DNA of 64,000 bases. It comes from Pseudomonas sp. HN11. GTDB lineage: Bacteria; Pseudomonadota; Gammaproteobacteria; Pseudomonadales; Pseudomonadaceae. The position numbers were made by a program, and so were the translations under genes. Of the stretch, positions 17,318 to 25,347 are shown one piece after another (position 1 is the first letter of the stretch; each line of letters starts with the position of its first letter). A model generated the notes under the pieces. It worked only from the letters and a program-made list of their open reading frames with translations, ran no database searches and was not told where the DNA came from. The stretch lies in the NCBI RefSeq assembly GCF_021390155.1, contig NZ_CP089985.1, positions 5,033,001 to 5,097,000 of the forward strand, given 5' to 3'.

Positions 17318-18783
17318 TCGAGGGTGCGCGGAAGCTGTAACGTCACCCGCAACCCACCTTCACGCAAATTCTGCAGACTCACTTCCCCACCATGGCTATG
17401 GGCAATGTTGCGCGCAATCCCCAATCCCAGGCCATAGCCCTGCTGTTGCCCGGCCAGGCGGAAGTGCGGTTCGAACACTTGCTCCAGGCGTTGCTCGGGC
17501 ACGCCGGGGCCTTCGTCATCCACGTGCAGAATGAACTCCACACCATCGTCTTCGATTTGCAAATGCGCGTTCTGCCCGTACTTCAAAGCGTTATCGATCA
17601 GATTGCCAATGCAGCGCTTGAGCGCCAGCGGCTTGCCCGGATAGGTTGTCAACGCTCGACCATGCTGAGTCACCCGGCCATTACCGTTCGGCGCCAGGTA
17701 CGGCTCCACCAGGCAGTCGAGCACGTGGTTCAAGTCCACGGGCTCGATGTTTTCGTGGATATCCGTGTCCTTCACGCATTGCAGCGCGCCCTTCACCAAC
17801 AGCTCCAGCTCATCCAGGTCACGGCCGAATTTGGTTTGCAGGTTCTCGTCTTCCAGCAATTCCACACGCAGGCGCAGGCGGGTGATCGGCGTGCGCAAGT
17901 CGTGGGAAATCGCGCTGAACAGCTGGCTGCGCTCGGTCAGGTAACGGCTGATGCGTTCGCGCATGGCATTGAACGCACGGCCCACTTCCACCACTTCACT
18001 GCCACCGCCTTCGGCCACCGGCTCTACGTCGGCGCCCAGGGACATGTCCCGCGCAGCCCGCGCCAGGCGTTTGAGCGGCCGGCTCTGCCAATGCACCAGC
18101 AAGCCGATGAACAACAGCAGGAAACCGCTGGTCAGCACGATAAACCACACCTGCTGGGACGGCAGGCCCTGTTCTTCAAGGCTGGTGTAGGGCTCGGGCA
18201 ACAGCGAGGCGATGTACAGCCATTCGCCGGGCGCAAGCTGGATCTGAGTGACCAGCACCGGCGGGTTCACCGGCTCCAGGGTCAGTGCATAGTGGGCCCA
18301 GGAACGCGGCAGCTCATCGAGTTTCAGGCCGGCGTTAAAGATACGCAGGTCTTCGGCGCTGACGAACTCCACCGACATGTGCACATCGGCGCCAAGCGTC
18401 TGCTTCAACACCGCATCGACCGCCTCAAGCACCGCTTGTTTACGCGGAGTCTGCGGCAGGATGGCCATGTCCAACGGGCGATCATTGAGCGTTACCACGA
18501 AGCGGGTGCCACCCATGCTGCGCAATTGATCGAGGACCAACGGACGATAGGCCACCGGCAACGAACGGAAATAACTCACGCTGGCGGTCATCGAATGCGC
18601 CAGGCTGCGGGCGCTGGTGACCAGGCCTTCGAGCTGAGTGGCGCGCAATTGCGACACCCAGATCACGCTGGACAGCGCCTGGGCGAACAATACGGCCAGC
18701 AGCGTCAGCATCAACATGCGCCCTAGCAACGAGCGTGGCACCGGAAAGCGGCGACGGTGCTCGGTCAAATGTTCAGTGGGCAT
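17314..18783 (-). CDS. gtrS: Sensor histidine kinase, glucose system (GtrS-type)
   Basis: 489 residues from ATG 18783; this start overlaps the gltR stop by 11 bp. Two membrane segments (about residues 18-38 and 214-232) bracket a periplasmic domain, followed by HAMP and HisKA with phospho-acceptor His294 in ISHDLRTPITRL. The ATPase boxes NLIDNALKYG, DDEGPGVPEQ and GYGLGLGIARN are intact. The order gltR-gtrS beside glk-edd and gap is the known Pseudomonas arrangement. GtrS is reported to respond to 2-ketogluconate and 6-phosphogluconate and to phosphorylate GltR. Confidence 0.9.
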   Translation of the reverse strand: MPTEHLTEHRRRFPVPRSLLGRMLMLTLLAVLFAQALSSVIWVSQLRATQLEGLVTSARSLAHSMTASVSYFRSLPVAYRPLVLDQLRSMGGTRFVVTLNDRPLDMAILPQTPRKQAVLEAVDAVLKQTLGADVHMSVEFVSAEDLRIFNAGLKLDELPRSWAHYALTLEPVNPPVLVTQIQLAPGEWLYIASLLPEPYTSLEEQGLPSQQVWFIVLTSGFLLLFIGLLVHWQSRPLKRLARAARDMSLGADVEPVAEGGGSEVVEVGRAFNAMRERISRYLTERSQLFSAISHDLRTPITRLRLRVELLEDENLQTKFGRDLDELELLVKGALQCVKDTDIHENIEPVDLNHVLDCLVEPYLAPNGNGRVTQHGRALTTYPGKPLALKRCIGNLIDNALKYGQNAHLQIEDDGVEFILHVDDEGPGVPEQRLEQVFEPHFRLAGQQQGYGLGLGIARNIAHSHGGEVSLQNLREGGLRVTLQLPRTLD

Positions 18784-19507
18784 TGCCGGCAACCACGCTG
18801 GCTGCCAGTTGATATCCGCTGCCACGCACCGTGCGGATCAGCCTCGGGGGTTTTTCGGTATCGCGCAGGCGCTGGCGCAGGCGGCTGACGGCCATGTCGA
18901 CAATACGGTCCAACGGCATCAGGTCGCGGCCACGGGTGGCATTGCCGATGGTGTCGCGGTCGAGGATCTGTTGCGGATGGTCGAGAAACAATTTGAGCAA
19001 GGCGAAATCGGCGCCGGACAGGATCACTTCTTCGCCATCCACATGGAACAAGCGATGACTGATCATATCCAGGCGCCATTCATCAAACACCAACACTTCG
19101 CCGCCACTGCTGCGTTCCTGGCCAAACTGGCAGCGACGTAACAGGGCTTTGATCCGCGCCTGCAACTCGCGGGGGCTGAAGGGCTTGCCGATGTAGTCGT
19201 CGGCGCCCAGTTCCAGGCCGATCACGCGGTCGGCCTCGTCGGAGCTGGCGGTGAGCATGATAATCGGCACCTGCGCCTGGCGCGGGTGCTGGCGGATCCA
19301 GCGGCAAAGGCTGAAACCGTCTTCGTCCGGTAACATCACATCCAGGATGACCAGGTCGCACGGCGCCTCGTTCATCGCCTGGCGGAACCCCGCGCCATCC
19401 GGTACGCCACGCACCTGGAAACCGGCGCGACTGAGGTAGGTCTGCAGCAATTCGCGGATTTCCTGGTCATCGTCGACGAGGAGAATCGATTTACTGATTA
19501 CGCTCAC
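18773..19507 (-). CDS. gltR: OmpR-family response regulator of glucose transport
   Basis: 244 residues. The receiver domain has the acidic triad DDD at residues 12-14 and phospho-acceptor Asp56 in ILDVMLPDEDG; the winged-helix DNA-binding domain fills the C-terminal ~100 residues. The start is a GTG with AAGGAGG 7-8 bases upstream. In Pseudomonas GltR represses glucose porin/ABC transporter and related genes until phosphorylated by GtrS. Those transporter genes are not in this window. It is followed immediately by gtrS with overlap, and preceded by glk across 71 bp. Confidence 0.92.
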   Translation of the reverse strand: MSVISKSILLVDDDQEIRELLQTYLSRAGFQVRGVPDGAGFRQAMNEAPCDLVILDVMLPDEDGFSLCRWIRQHPRQAQVPIIMLTASSDEADRVIGLELGADDYIGKPFSPRELQARIKALLRRCQFGQERSSGGEVLVFDEWRLDMISHRLFHVDGEEVILSGADFALLKLFLDHPQQILDRDTIGNATRGRDLMPLDRIVDMAVSRLRQRLRDTEKPPRLIRTVRGSGYQLAASVVAGNAH

Positions 19508-19522
19508 GGGGTCCTCCTTGTT

Positions 19523-19575
19523 GTTATGGCCAAGCTTAAGTCATTTGCTGCCCTTGCTCGCGAAGAGGCCATAAC
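19523..19575. repeat. Inverted repeat between glk and gltR
   Basis: GTTATGGCC (19523-19531) and its exact complement GGCCATAAC (19567-19575) flank a segment with a half REP (TTGCTCGCGAA). It fills the 71-bp gap after glk. It could be an RNA hairpin or an operator; there is no T-run. Confidence 0.6.
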
Positions 19576-19578
19576 TAA

Positions 19579-20535
19579 CTATGCAAAGGCCTGCTCTAGC
19601 GCGACGCCAGCCCCGGTCAAACCGGAATAAGGGGCCGTCACCAACCACACCGGAATGCCCTTGAAGTAGTCGCTCATGCAGCCTTTGTCCGCAAAACTCT
19701 TGGCAAAGCCACTGTGGATAAAGAAATCGGCAAACCTCGGTATCACCCCGCCCACGATATACACGCCACCGCGTCCACCGGTGGTCAGTACATTGTTGCC
19801 GGCGACGCGGCCTAACCAGATGCTGAACTGGTCCAATACTTCCATCGCCACCGGGTCGCCGGCCAGGCCTGCGGCGGTGATGGCCTCGGGGGTTTCCAGC
19901 ACCGGCGTATGGCCGTCGACCGCGCAAATGGCACGGTACAGACGCGGCAACCCGCCACCGCTCAAGGCGGTTTCGGCACTGACATGGCCGATCTCGTTGT
20001 AGATATGCTGCCACAGCTGGGTTTCACGCGGGCTGCTCAGGGGCAGGTCAACATGCCCGCCCTCCCCCGGCAACGCCGCAAAACGACCAGCCCCGAGCTC
20101 CAGCAAGGTGCCGACACCCAGGCCAGTGCCCGGGCCAATTACCACCGCCGGGCGCAATGGTTCTGGCGTGCCTTCGCAAACCACACGGAACTCATCCGGC
20201 TTGAGGCGCGTCATGCCCAGTGCCATGGCCGAGAAGTCATTGACCAGCAGCAGCTCATCGACCTGCAACGTCTTGCAAAACGCAGTTTTGCTCAGGCGCC
20301 AGTGATTGTTGGTGAATTTAAATTCATCGCCGCTCACCGGCCCGGCCACCGACAGGCACACCGCACCGATGTCGCCGATTTCCAGGCCTTCCTCTTTCAG
20401 GTAAACCTTGATCGCGTCTTCAGGGCTGGAATGATCCGCCGTGGCGTGCACGCGGATCGAATGCAGTTCCTGATCGCGCCACAACGCGAAACGGGCGTTG
20501 GTGCCCCCGATATCACCGACCAGCGCAAGCTTCAC
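19579..20535 (-). CDS. glk: Glucokinase
   Basis: 318 residues, cytoplasmic; phosphorylates glucose with ATP. The phosphate loop [13 protein letters not shown] is at residues 8-20, and GPGTGLGVG lies near 129. The length fits proteobacterial Glk. The start overlaps the edd stop by 4 bp, so edd and glk are co-transcribed, giving glucose-6-phosphate for the Entner-Doudoroff path. Regulation is likely through the HexR site upstream of edd. Confidence 0.95.
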   Translation of the reverse strand: MKLALVGDIGGTNARFALWRDQELHSIRVHATADHSSPEDAIKVYLKEEGLEIGDIGAVCLSVAGPVSGDEFKFTNNHWRLSKTAFCKTLQVDELLLVNDFSAMALGMTRLKPDEFRVVCEGTPEPLRPAVVIGPGTGLGVGTLLELGAGRFAALPGEGGHVDLPLSSPRETQLWQHIYNEIGHVSAETALSGGGLPRLYRAICAVDGHTPVLETPEAITAAGLAGDPVAMEVLDQFSIWLGRVAGNNVLTTGGRGGVYIVGGVIPRFADFFIHSGFAKSFADKGCMSDYFKGIPVWLVTAPYSGLTGAGVALEQAFA

Positions 20536-22358
20536 TTAAGCGTCTCCAAGGCAGAGGTAAAGGCGCTGGCGCCCTGCTCTGCGGAGCTTGCGGCCAAGCG
20601 CATAAATGCAAACAGCTCGCGACCGGCCCCCACGTTATTGCCCAACAGGCCCGTGGCAGGCGCGCGCGCTGCAAATTCTCCGGCGTCCACCTTAAGCTCC
20701 AAGGTGCCCTTCACGCCATCCACGCGAATGATATCGCCATCGCGCACCCGCGCCAGTGGCCCACCGCTCTGGGCTTCGGGGTTGACATGAATCGCAGCGG
20801 GAATCTTACCCGACGCGCCGGACATACGCCCGTCTGTTACCAGTGCAACCTTGAAACCACGGTCCTGCAAGACACCGAGGAACGGCGTCATCTTGTGCAA
20901 TTCGGGCATGCCATTGGAGCGCGGGCCCTGGAAGCGCATGACGGCAACGAAGTCTTTCTCCAGCAGACCGGCCTTGAACGCGTCGGCCAGGTCTTGCTGG
21001 TCCTGGAACACCACCGCCGGTGCTTCAACAATCTGATGCTCAGGGGCTACGGCAGACACTTTCATCACGCCACGACCAAGGTTGCCTTCCATCACGCGCA
21101 ATCCGCCTTCCGGCGAGAACGCGCGGGCCACGGGGCGCAGGATGCTTTCGTCGAGGCTTTCGATAGGGCCGTCACGCCAGATAAGCTCGCCGTCCACCAG
21201 GAACGGTTCCTGGGTGTAGCGGCTCAGGCCCTTGCCAGCCACGGTGTTGACGTCTTCGTGCAGCAGGCCGGCTTCGAGCAATTCGCGAATAAGGAACGAC
21301 ATGCCGCCCGCTGCCTGGAAGTGGTTGATGTCGGCCTTGCCGTTTGGATACACGTGGGACAGGGTCGGCACCACCTCGGAGAGGTCAGCCATGTCGTCCC
21401 AGGTGAGGATGATGCCCGCCGACATGGCGATGGCCGGCATGTGCAGGGTGTGGTTGGTGGACCCGCCCGTAGCGTTGAGGGCAATGATCGAGTTGACGAT
21501 GGACTTCTCATCGACGATCTCGCCGATCGGCATGAAGCTGCCGTTGGCCTTGGTCAAACGCGTGACCTGGTGCGCGGCTTCGCGGGTCAGCGCATCGCGC
21601 AGCGGCGTGTACGGGTTGACGAACGAGGCGCCCGGCAAGTGCAGGCCCATCACTTCCATCAGCAACTGGTTGGTGTTGGCGGTGCCGTAGAAGGTGCAGG
21701 TGCCGGGACTGTGGTAGGACTTCATCTCCGATTCCAGCAGCTCTTCGCGAGTGGCCTTGCCTTCAGCGTAACGCTGGCGCACATCGGCTTTCTGCTTGTT
21801 GGAGATGCCCGACGGCATCGGGCCGCCCGGTACGAAGATCATCGGCAGGTGGCCGTAGCGCAGCGCACCCATCATCAGGCCAGGGACGATCTTGTCGCAG
21901 ATGCCCAGCATCAGCGCGGCGTCGAACATGTTGTGGGACAGCGCTACCGCCGTAGACATGGCAATGACTTCACGGCTGAGCAGGCTCAGCTCCATACCAG
22001 GCTCGCCCTGGGTCACGCCGTCGCACATCGCAGGGGTGCCGCCGGCGAACTGGCCGACCGAGCCGACTTCGCGCAGAGCCTTCTTGATCTGTTCGGGGAA
22101 ATGTTCGTACGGCTGGTGTGCCGAGAGCATGTCGTTATATGACGAAACAATTGCCACGTTGGCGGCATTCATCATGCGCAGACTATTTTTATCTTCAGTG
22201 CCGCAACCGGCCACGCCGTGGGCGAAGTTGGCGCATTGCAGCTTGCCGCGCATCGGACCGTCGATGGCTGCACCGCGAATGAGCGCAAGGTAGGCCTCGC
22301 GGGTGGCGCGGCTGCGGGCGATAAGCCGTTCGGTGACCTCAAGAACGCGGGGATGCAT
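20532..22358 (-). CDS. edd: 6-phosphogluconate dehydratase
   Basis: 608 residues, the usual length. It converts 6-phosphogluconate to 2-keto-3-deoxy-6-phosphogluconate, the first committed Entner-Doudoroff step. The IlvD/Edd family pattern is clear: candidate Fe-S ligand cysteines in [13 protein letters not shown], in [14 protein letters not shown] and in [18 protein letters not shown]. The gene leads an edd-glk operon, divergent from gap. A HexR-type site at 22479-22493 lies about 120 bp before its start. Confidence 0.97.
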   Translation of the reverse strand: MHPRVLEVTERLIARSRATREAYLALIRGAAIDGPMRGKLQCANFAHGVAGCGTEDKNSLRMMNAANVAIVSSYNDMLSAHQPYEHFPEQIKKALREVGSVGQFAGGTPAMCDGVTQGEPGMELSLLSREVIAMSTAVALSHNMFDAALMLGICDKIVPGLMMGALRYGHLPMIFVPGGPMPSGISNKQKADVRQRYAEGKATREELLESEMKSYHSPGTCTFYGTANTNQLLMEVMGLHLPGASFVNPYTPLRDALTREAAHQVTRLTKANGSFMPIGEIVDEKSIVNSIIALNATGGSTNHTLHMPAIAMSAGIILTWDDMADLSEVVPTLSHVYPNGKADINHFQAAGGMSFLIRELLEAGLLHEDVNTVAGKGLSRYTQEPFLVDGELIWRDGPIESLDESILRPVARAFSPEGGLRVMEGNLGRGVMKVSAVAPEHQIVEAPAVVFQDQQDLADAFKAGLLEKDFVAVMRFQGPRSNGMPELHKMTPFLGVLQDRGFKVALVTDGRMSGASGKIPAAIHVNPEAQSGGPLARVRDGDIIRVDGVKGTLELKVDAGEFAARAPATGLLGNNVGAGRELFAFMRLAASSAEQGASAFTSALETLK

Positions 22359-22478
22359 GTGTAGAACTCCAGGCTAACGGATGTGGCGACCTGAGTGTCT
22401 ATGCTGATCAAACGCCCGCAGCGCATGGGATGGCAGGGAGTCGTTTGGATCATCGGACCAGTTGATTCAGGTCACTCG

Positions 22479-22493
22479 TTGTAGATTGAACAA
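22479..22493. promoter_or_regulatory. HexR operator, edd side
   Basis: TTGTAGATTGAACAA matches the HexR consensus TTGT-N7-ACAA. HexR is the repressor that 2-keto-3-deoxy-6-phosphogluconate releases. Confidence 0.82.
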
Positions 22494-22540
22494 AATATTG
22501 CCACTAAAAAGGCTTGTTTTCTATTTTTATGCGAATAATC

Positions 22541-22555
22541 TTGTAATTCTTACAA
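22541..22555. promoter_or_regulatory. HexR operator, gap side
   Basis: TTGTAATTCTTACAA is a perfect TTGT-N7-ACAA HexR site, 24 bp before the gap start. Confidence 0.87.
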
Positions 22556-22579
22556 CAAATCGACGACAGGCACTTTCCA

Positions 22580-23581
22580 ATGACTCTTCGTATCGCAATC
22601 AATGGTTTTGGCCGTATCGGCCGTAATGTCCTGCGCGCACTGTATACCCAAGGCTACCGCCAGGATTTGCAGATCGTCGCCATCAATGATCTGGGCGACA
22701 GTTCGATCAATGCTCATCTGCTCAAATACGACACCGTGCATGGCACTTTCGACGCAGAGGTCGCCCACGATCAGGAAAGTCTGACCGTCAATGGCGACCG
22801 GATTGCAGTCAGTGCCATTCGCAACCCGGCTGACCTGCCGTGGGCTGCGCTCACGATTGACGTGGTGTTCGAATGCACCGGTCTGTTCACCGACCGCGAC
22901 AAGGCTGCCGCCCATATTACCGCCGGCGCACGCAAGGTGATCATCTCTGCACCCGCCAAGGGTGCGGACGCGACCGTGGTCTACGGTGTGAACCATGACA
23001 TTCTGCGTCAATCCCACCAGATCATCTCCAACGCGTCGTGCACCACCAACTGCCTGGCCCCTGTGGCGCAAGTGCTGCACCGCGAGCTGGGCATCGAAAG
23101 CGGCCTGATGACCACCATTCACGCCTACACCAACGACCAGAACCTGACCGACGTCTACCACACCGACCCGTACCGCGCGCGTTCGGCCACCCAGAACATG
23201 ATCCCGAGCAAGACCGGCGCCGCCGAAGCCGTCGGCCTGGTACTGCCGGAACTGGCGGGCAAATTGACCGGCATGGCGGTGCGTGTACCGGTAATCAACG
23301 TGTCGCTGGTGGACCTCACCGTGCAGTTGAAGAAAGAAGCGACTGCCGAACAGGTCAACGCGCTGCTCAAGGATGCCAGCCAGCATTCGAAGATTTTGGG
23401 CTACAACACCCTGCCGCTGGTTTCCAGCGATTTCAATCACAACCCGTTGTCGTCGATCTTCGATGCCAATCACACCAAGGTCAGCGGTAAATTGCTGAAA
23501 GTGCTGGCTTGGTACGACAATGAATGGGGCTTCTCCAACCGTATGCTGGATAACTGCCTGGCGCTGTGTAACGCCGAGTAA
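22580..23581 (+). CDS. gap: Glyceraldehyde-3-phosphate dehydrogenase, type I
   Basis: 333 residues. The NAD fold starts [19 protein letters not shown], and the catalytic Cys154 is in SNASCTTNC. The sequence [11 protein letters not shown] and the terminal [13 protein letters not shown] are diagnostic. In Pseudomonas this copy (gap-1 type) is induced with edd-glk and works with the glucose pathway, producing 1,3-bisphosphoglycerate from the triose made by KDPG aldolase. It is divergent from edd, with a HexR site in its promoter. Confidence 0.96.
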   Translation: MTLRIAINGFGRIGRNVLRALYTQGYRQDLQIVAINDLGDSSINAHLLKYDTVHGTFDAEVAHDQESLTVNGDRIAVSAIRNPADLPWAALTIDVVFECTGLFTDRDKAAAHITAGARKVIISAPAKGADATVVYGVNHDILRQSHQIISNASCTTNCLAPVAQVLHRELGIESGLMTTIHAYTNDQNLTDVYHTDPYRARSATQNMIPSKTGAAEAVGLVLPELAGKLTGMAVRVPVINVSLVDLTVQLKKEATAEQVNALLKDASQHSKILGYNTLPLVSSDFNHNPLSSIFDANHTKVSGKLLKVLAWYDNEWGFSNRMLDNCLALCNAE

Positions 23582-23627
23582 TCCTCAGGTAAAGGCTCAC
23601 AGAAATAGCCACTTGCCAATTGAGTTG

Positions 23628-23644
23628 ATGATAAGCATTATCAT
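23628..23644. promoter_or_regulatory. Fur box upstream of the ECF sigma gene
   Basis: ATGATAAGCATTATCAT is a perfect 17-bp palindrome (7-3-7) of Fur-box type, ending 26 bp before the sigma factor start. It indicates iron repression of the heme-uptake regulators. Confidence 0.9.
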
Positions 23645-23670
23645 TAACTGCAAATCGGTCTGGTATCACT

Positions 23671-24189
23671 GTGAGCCAATCTCGCTTCAACCATGTCTTT
23701 CTCACCCAACGGGTGATTCTGCTTCGCACCTTGCAGCGGATGGTGAATAACCACAGCACCGCCGAGGACCTGTTGCAGGAAACCTACCTGCGCGTTACCC
23801 GGGCCCTCAGTGAACGGCCGATCGACCACCTCGAACCCTTCGTTTATCAAACCGCGCGCAACCTGGCGCTGGATCACCTGCGTGCGCGCAGGATCCAGGC
23901 CCGTACGTTGCAGGAAGATGTTCCGCTGGACGTCCTGCAAAGCGTCGCCGCCCCCATCAGCACCCCCGAAGATGCCACCCAGGCCGAGCAAATGCTTGAG
24001 GCCCTGAGTGTCAGCCTGGGCCAGTTGAGCGCCCGCCAACAGCGGATTTTCATCCTCAGCCGCCTGCACGGCTGCAGCTATCAGGAAATCGCCGATCAGT
24101 TGGAAGTGTCCTTGAGCACCGTGCAAAAGGAACTCAAATTGATCATGGCCATCTGTGTAGGTGTGGCCGACCGGCTGGATCGGCCTTAA
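23671..24189 (+). CDS. hxuI: FecI-like ECF sigma factor for heme uptake
   Basis: 172 residues with a GTG start. Region 2 includes AEDLLQETYLRVTRAL (about residues 31-46) and YQTARNLALDHLRARR; region 4 is LSARQQRIFILSRLHGCSYQEIADQLEVSLSTVQKE, shown here by its core SYQEIADQLEVSLSTVQ. These are the hallmarks of iron-starvation ECF factors. The FecR-type anti-sigma and TonB receptor follow, so it is expected to direct the receptor promoter when heme is bound. The hxu symbol rests on gene order and resemblance to the P. aeruginosa Hxu system. A Fur box lies upstream. Confidence 0.88.
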   Translation: MSQSRFNHVFLTQRVILLRTLQRMVNNHSTAEDLLQETYLRVTRALSERPIDHLEPFVYQTARNLALDHLRARRIQARTLQEDVPLDVLQSVAAPISTPEDATQAEQMLEALSVSLGQLSARQQRIFILSRLHGCSYQEIADQLEVSLSTVQKELKLIMAICVGVADRLDRP

Positions 24190-24263
24190 GCTTCATCCCA
24201 CAGAAACGTCGACCCAAACGGTAGGAAAGTTGAATAGAACGTGGCGAAGACCCGAGGGACACC

Positions 24264-25232
24264 GTGACGGACCCGAATAAACTGCGCCCCCATGAGCTGG
24301 CTCATGAGGTGCTGCAAGACACGGCTATGGACCAAGCCCTCGACTGGCTGATCGCCTTGCAACGCCCGCAACCAGGGCAGCAGGCCGAGTTCGAAGCCTG
24401 GTTGGCCGACGATCCCGCCCACGTCCACGCCTTCGCCAAGGCCCAGGCCGCCTGGGGTGGTGCGCCGGTACACAGCGCCGCCGTCGCACTGGCCGCGCCA
24501 CGTAAACCCAGCGCCTGGCGCCGGATCAAACCCCATTGTAAACCGCTGGCCACCGCCGCCGTGCTGCTGATCGGCCTGTTCAGCTTCAGCAACCTGCCGA
24601 TGCGCCTGCAAGCCGACCACCTCACCGTGGTGGGCGAACGCCAGCGCCTGCAATTGGACGATGGCTCCAAGGTACTGCTCAACACCAACTCGGCGTTTTC
24701 CAGCAACATCAAGGATCACCAGCGTATCGCCCGCCTGTATCAGGGCGAGGCATTTTTCGAAATCGTGCCCAACCACGGCCTGCCCCTGGAGATCGACGCC
24801 GGTCCCGTGCGCGCCAGCGTGCGCGACACGGCGTTTGCCGTGCGTTACCTCAATGGCGAAGCCCAGGTACAGGTGCAACGTGGCGATGTCGACCTGAGCA
24901 ACACCTTCAACGATGCCCGCGTGCGTCTGCGCGCCGGCGAGAGTATCCGCATCGGGCCCAAGGGCTTCGGCCAGCCGGCCAAGCTGGACGCCAACAAGGA
25001 CCTGGCCTGGGTACAAGGCCGGCTGATCTTCGAAAACTGCCCGATGAGCGAAGTGCTCGCCGAGCTGCGTCGCTATTACCCCGGCTGGATCGTCAACACC
25101 AACGACCAACTCGCCAGCGTCGCCGTCACCGGCAATTACCGCCTCGACCAGCCTCTGGACGTGGTGCGCTCACTGGCCCACATCACCTCGGCGAAGCTGT
25201 CGGAATACCCGGCGCTGGTGATCCTGAACTAA
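24264..25232 (+). CDS. hxuR: FecR-type anti-sigma factor / sigma regulator
   Basis: 322 residues with a GTG start. The N-terminal DUF4880 sigma-binding domain (ALDWLIALQRPQPGQQAEF) spans about residues 15-60. One membrane segment, ATAAVLLIGLFSFSNLPM, lies near 95-112. The periplasmic FecR domain follows and ends in a small secretin-like module (SEVLAELRRYYPGWIV, then LDQPLDVVRSLAHI) that contacts the receptor's signalling domain. It passes the receptor's substrate-bound state to the sigma factor. Located 74 bp after the sigma gene. Confidence 0.9.
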   Translation: MTDPNKLRPHELAHEVLQDTAMDQALDWLIALQRPQPGQQAEFEAWLADDPAHVHAFAKAQAAWGGAPVHSAAVALAAPRKPSAWRRIKPHCKPLATAAVLLIGLFSFSNLPMRLQADHLTVVGERQRLQLDDGSKVLLNTNSAFSSNIKDHQRIARLYQGEAFFEIVPNHGLPLEIDAGPVRASVRDTAFAVRYLNGEAQVQVQRGDVDLSNTFNDARVRLRAGESIRIGPKGFGQPAKLDANKDLAWVQGRLIFENCPMSEVLAELRRYYPGWIVNTNDQLASVAVTGNYRLDQPLDVVRSLAHITSAKLSEYPALVILN

Positions 25233-25250
25233 ATGAGAATTATTTTTACT
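25231..25250. promoter_or_regulatory. Fur-like box before the TonB receptor
   Basis: AAATGAGAATTATTTTTACT resembles the NATWAT hexamer array of Fur sites and overlaps the end of the anti-sigma gene. It is less symmetric than the 23628 site. Confidence 0.55.
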
Positions 25251-25265
25251 CGATAGCTGAGGGTG

Positions 25266-25332
25266 GTACGTCTCGTCTTAGCCAATGCAACTGATTCCTA
25301 TTTGTTTCAGTTCGCAACTATAAGACTCGTAC
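25266..25332 (+). promoter_or_regulatory. Nested hairpin in the receptor mRNA leader
   Basis: Three paired segments are nested: GTACG (25266) with CGTAC (25328), GTCTTA (25275) with TAAGAC (25321), and GCAACTG (25287) with CAGTTcGC (25308, one bulge). The hairpin ends 15 bp before the start codon, just before the CGGAG ribosome site, so it could tune translation. Structure is read by eye only. Confidence 0.5.
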
Positions 25333-25347
25333 TCCGGAGCGCTCTCG

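Noticed and set aside
20787..22142. 451-residue open frame antisense to edd
   Set aside because: Mirror of the conserved dehydratase gene; composition is typical of antisense frames.
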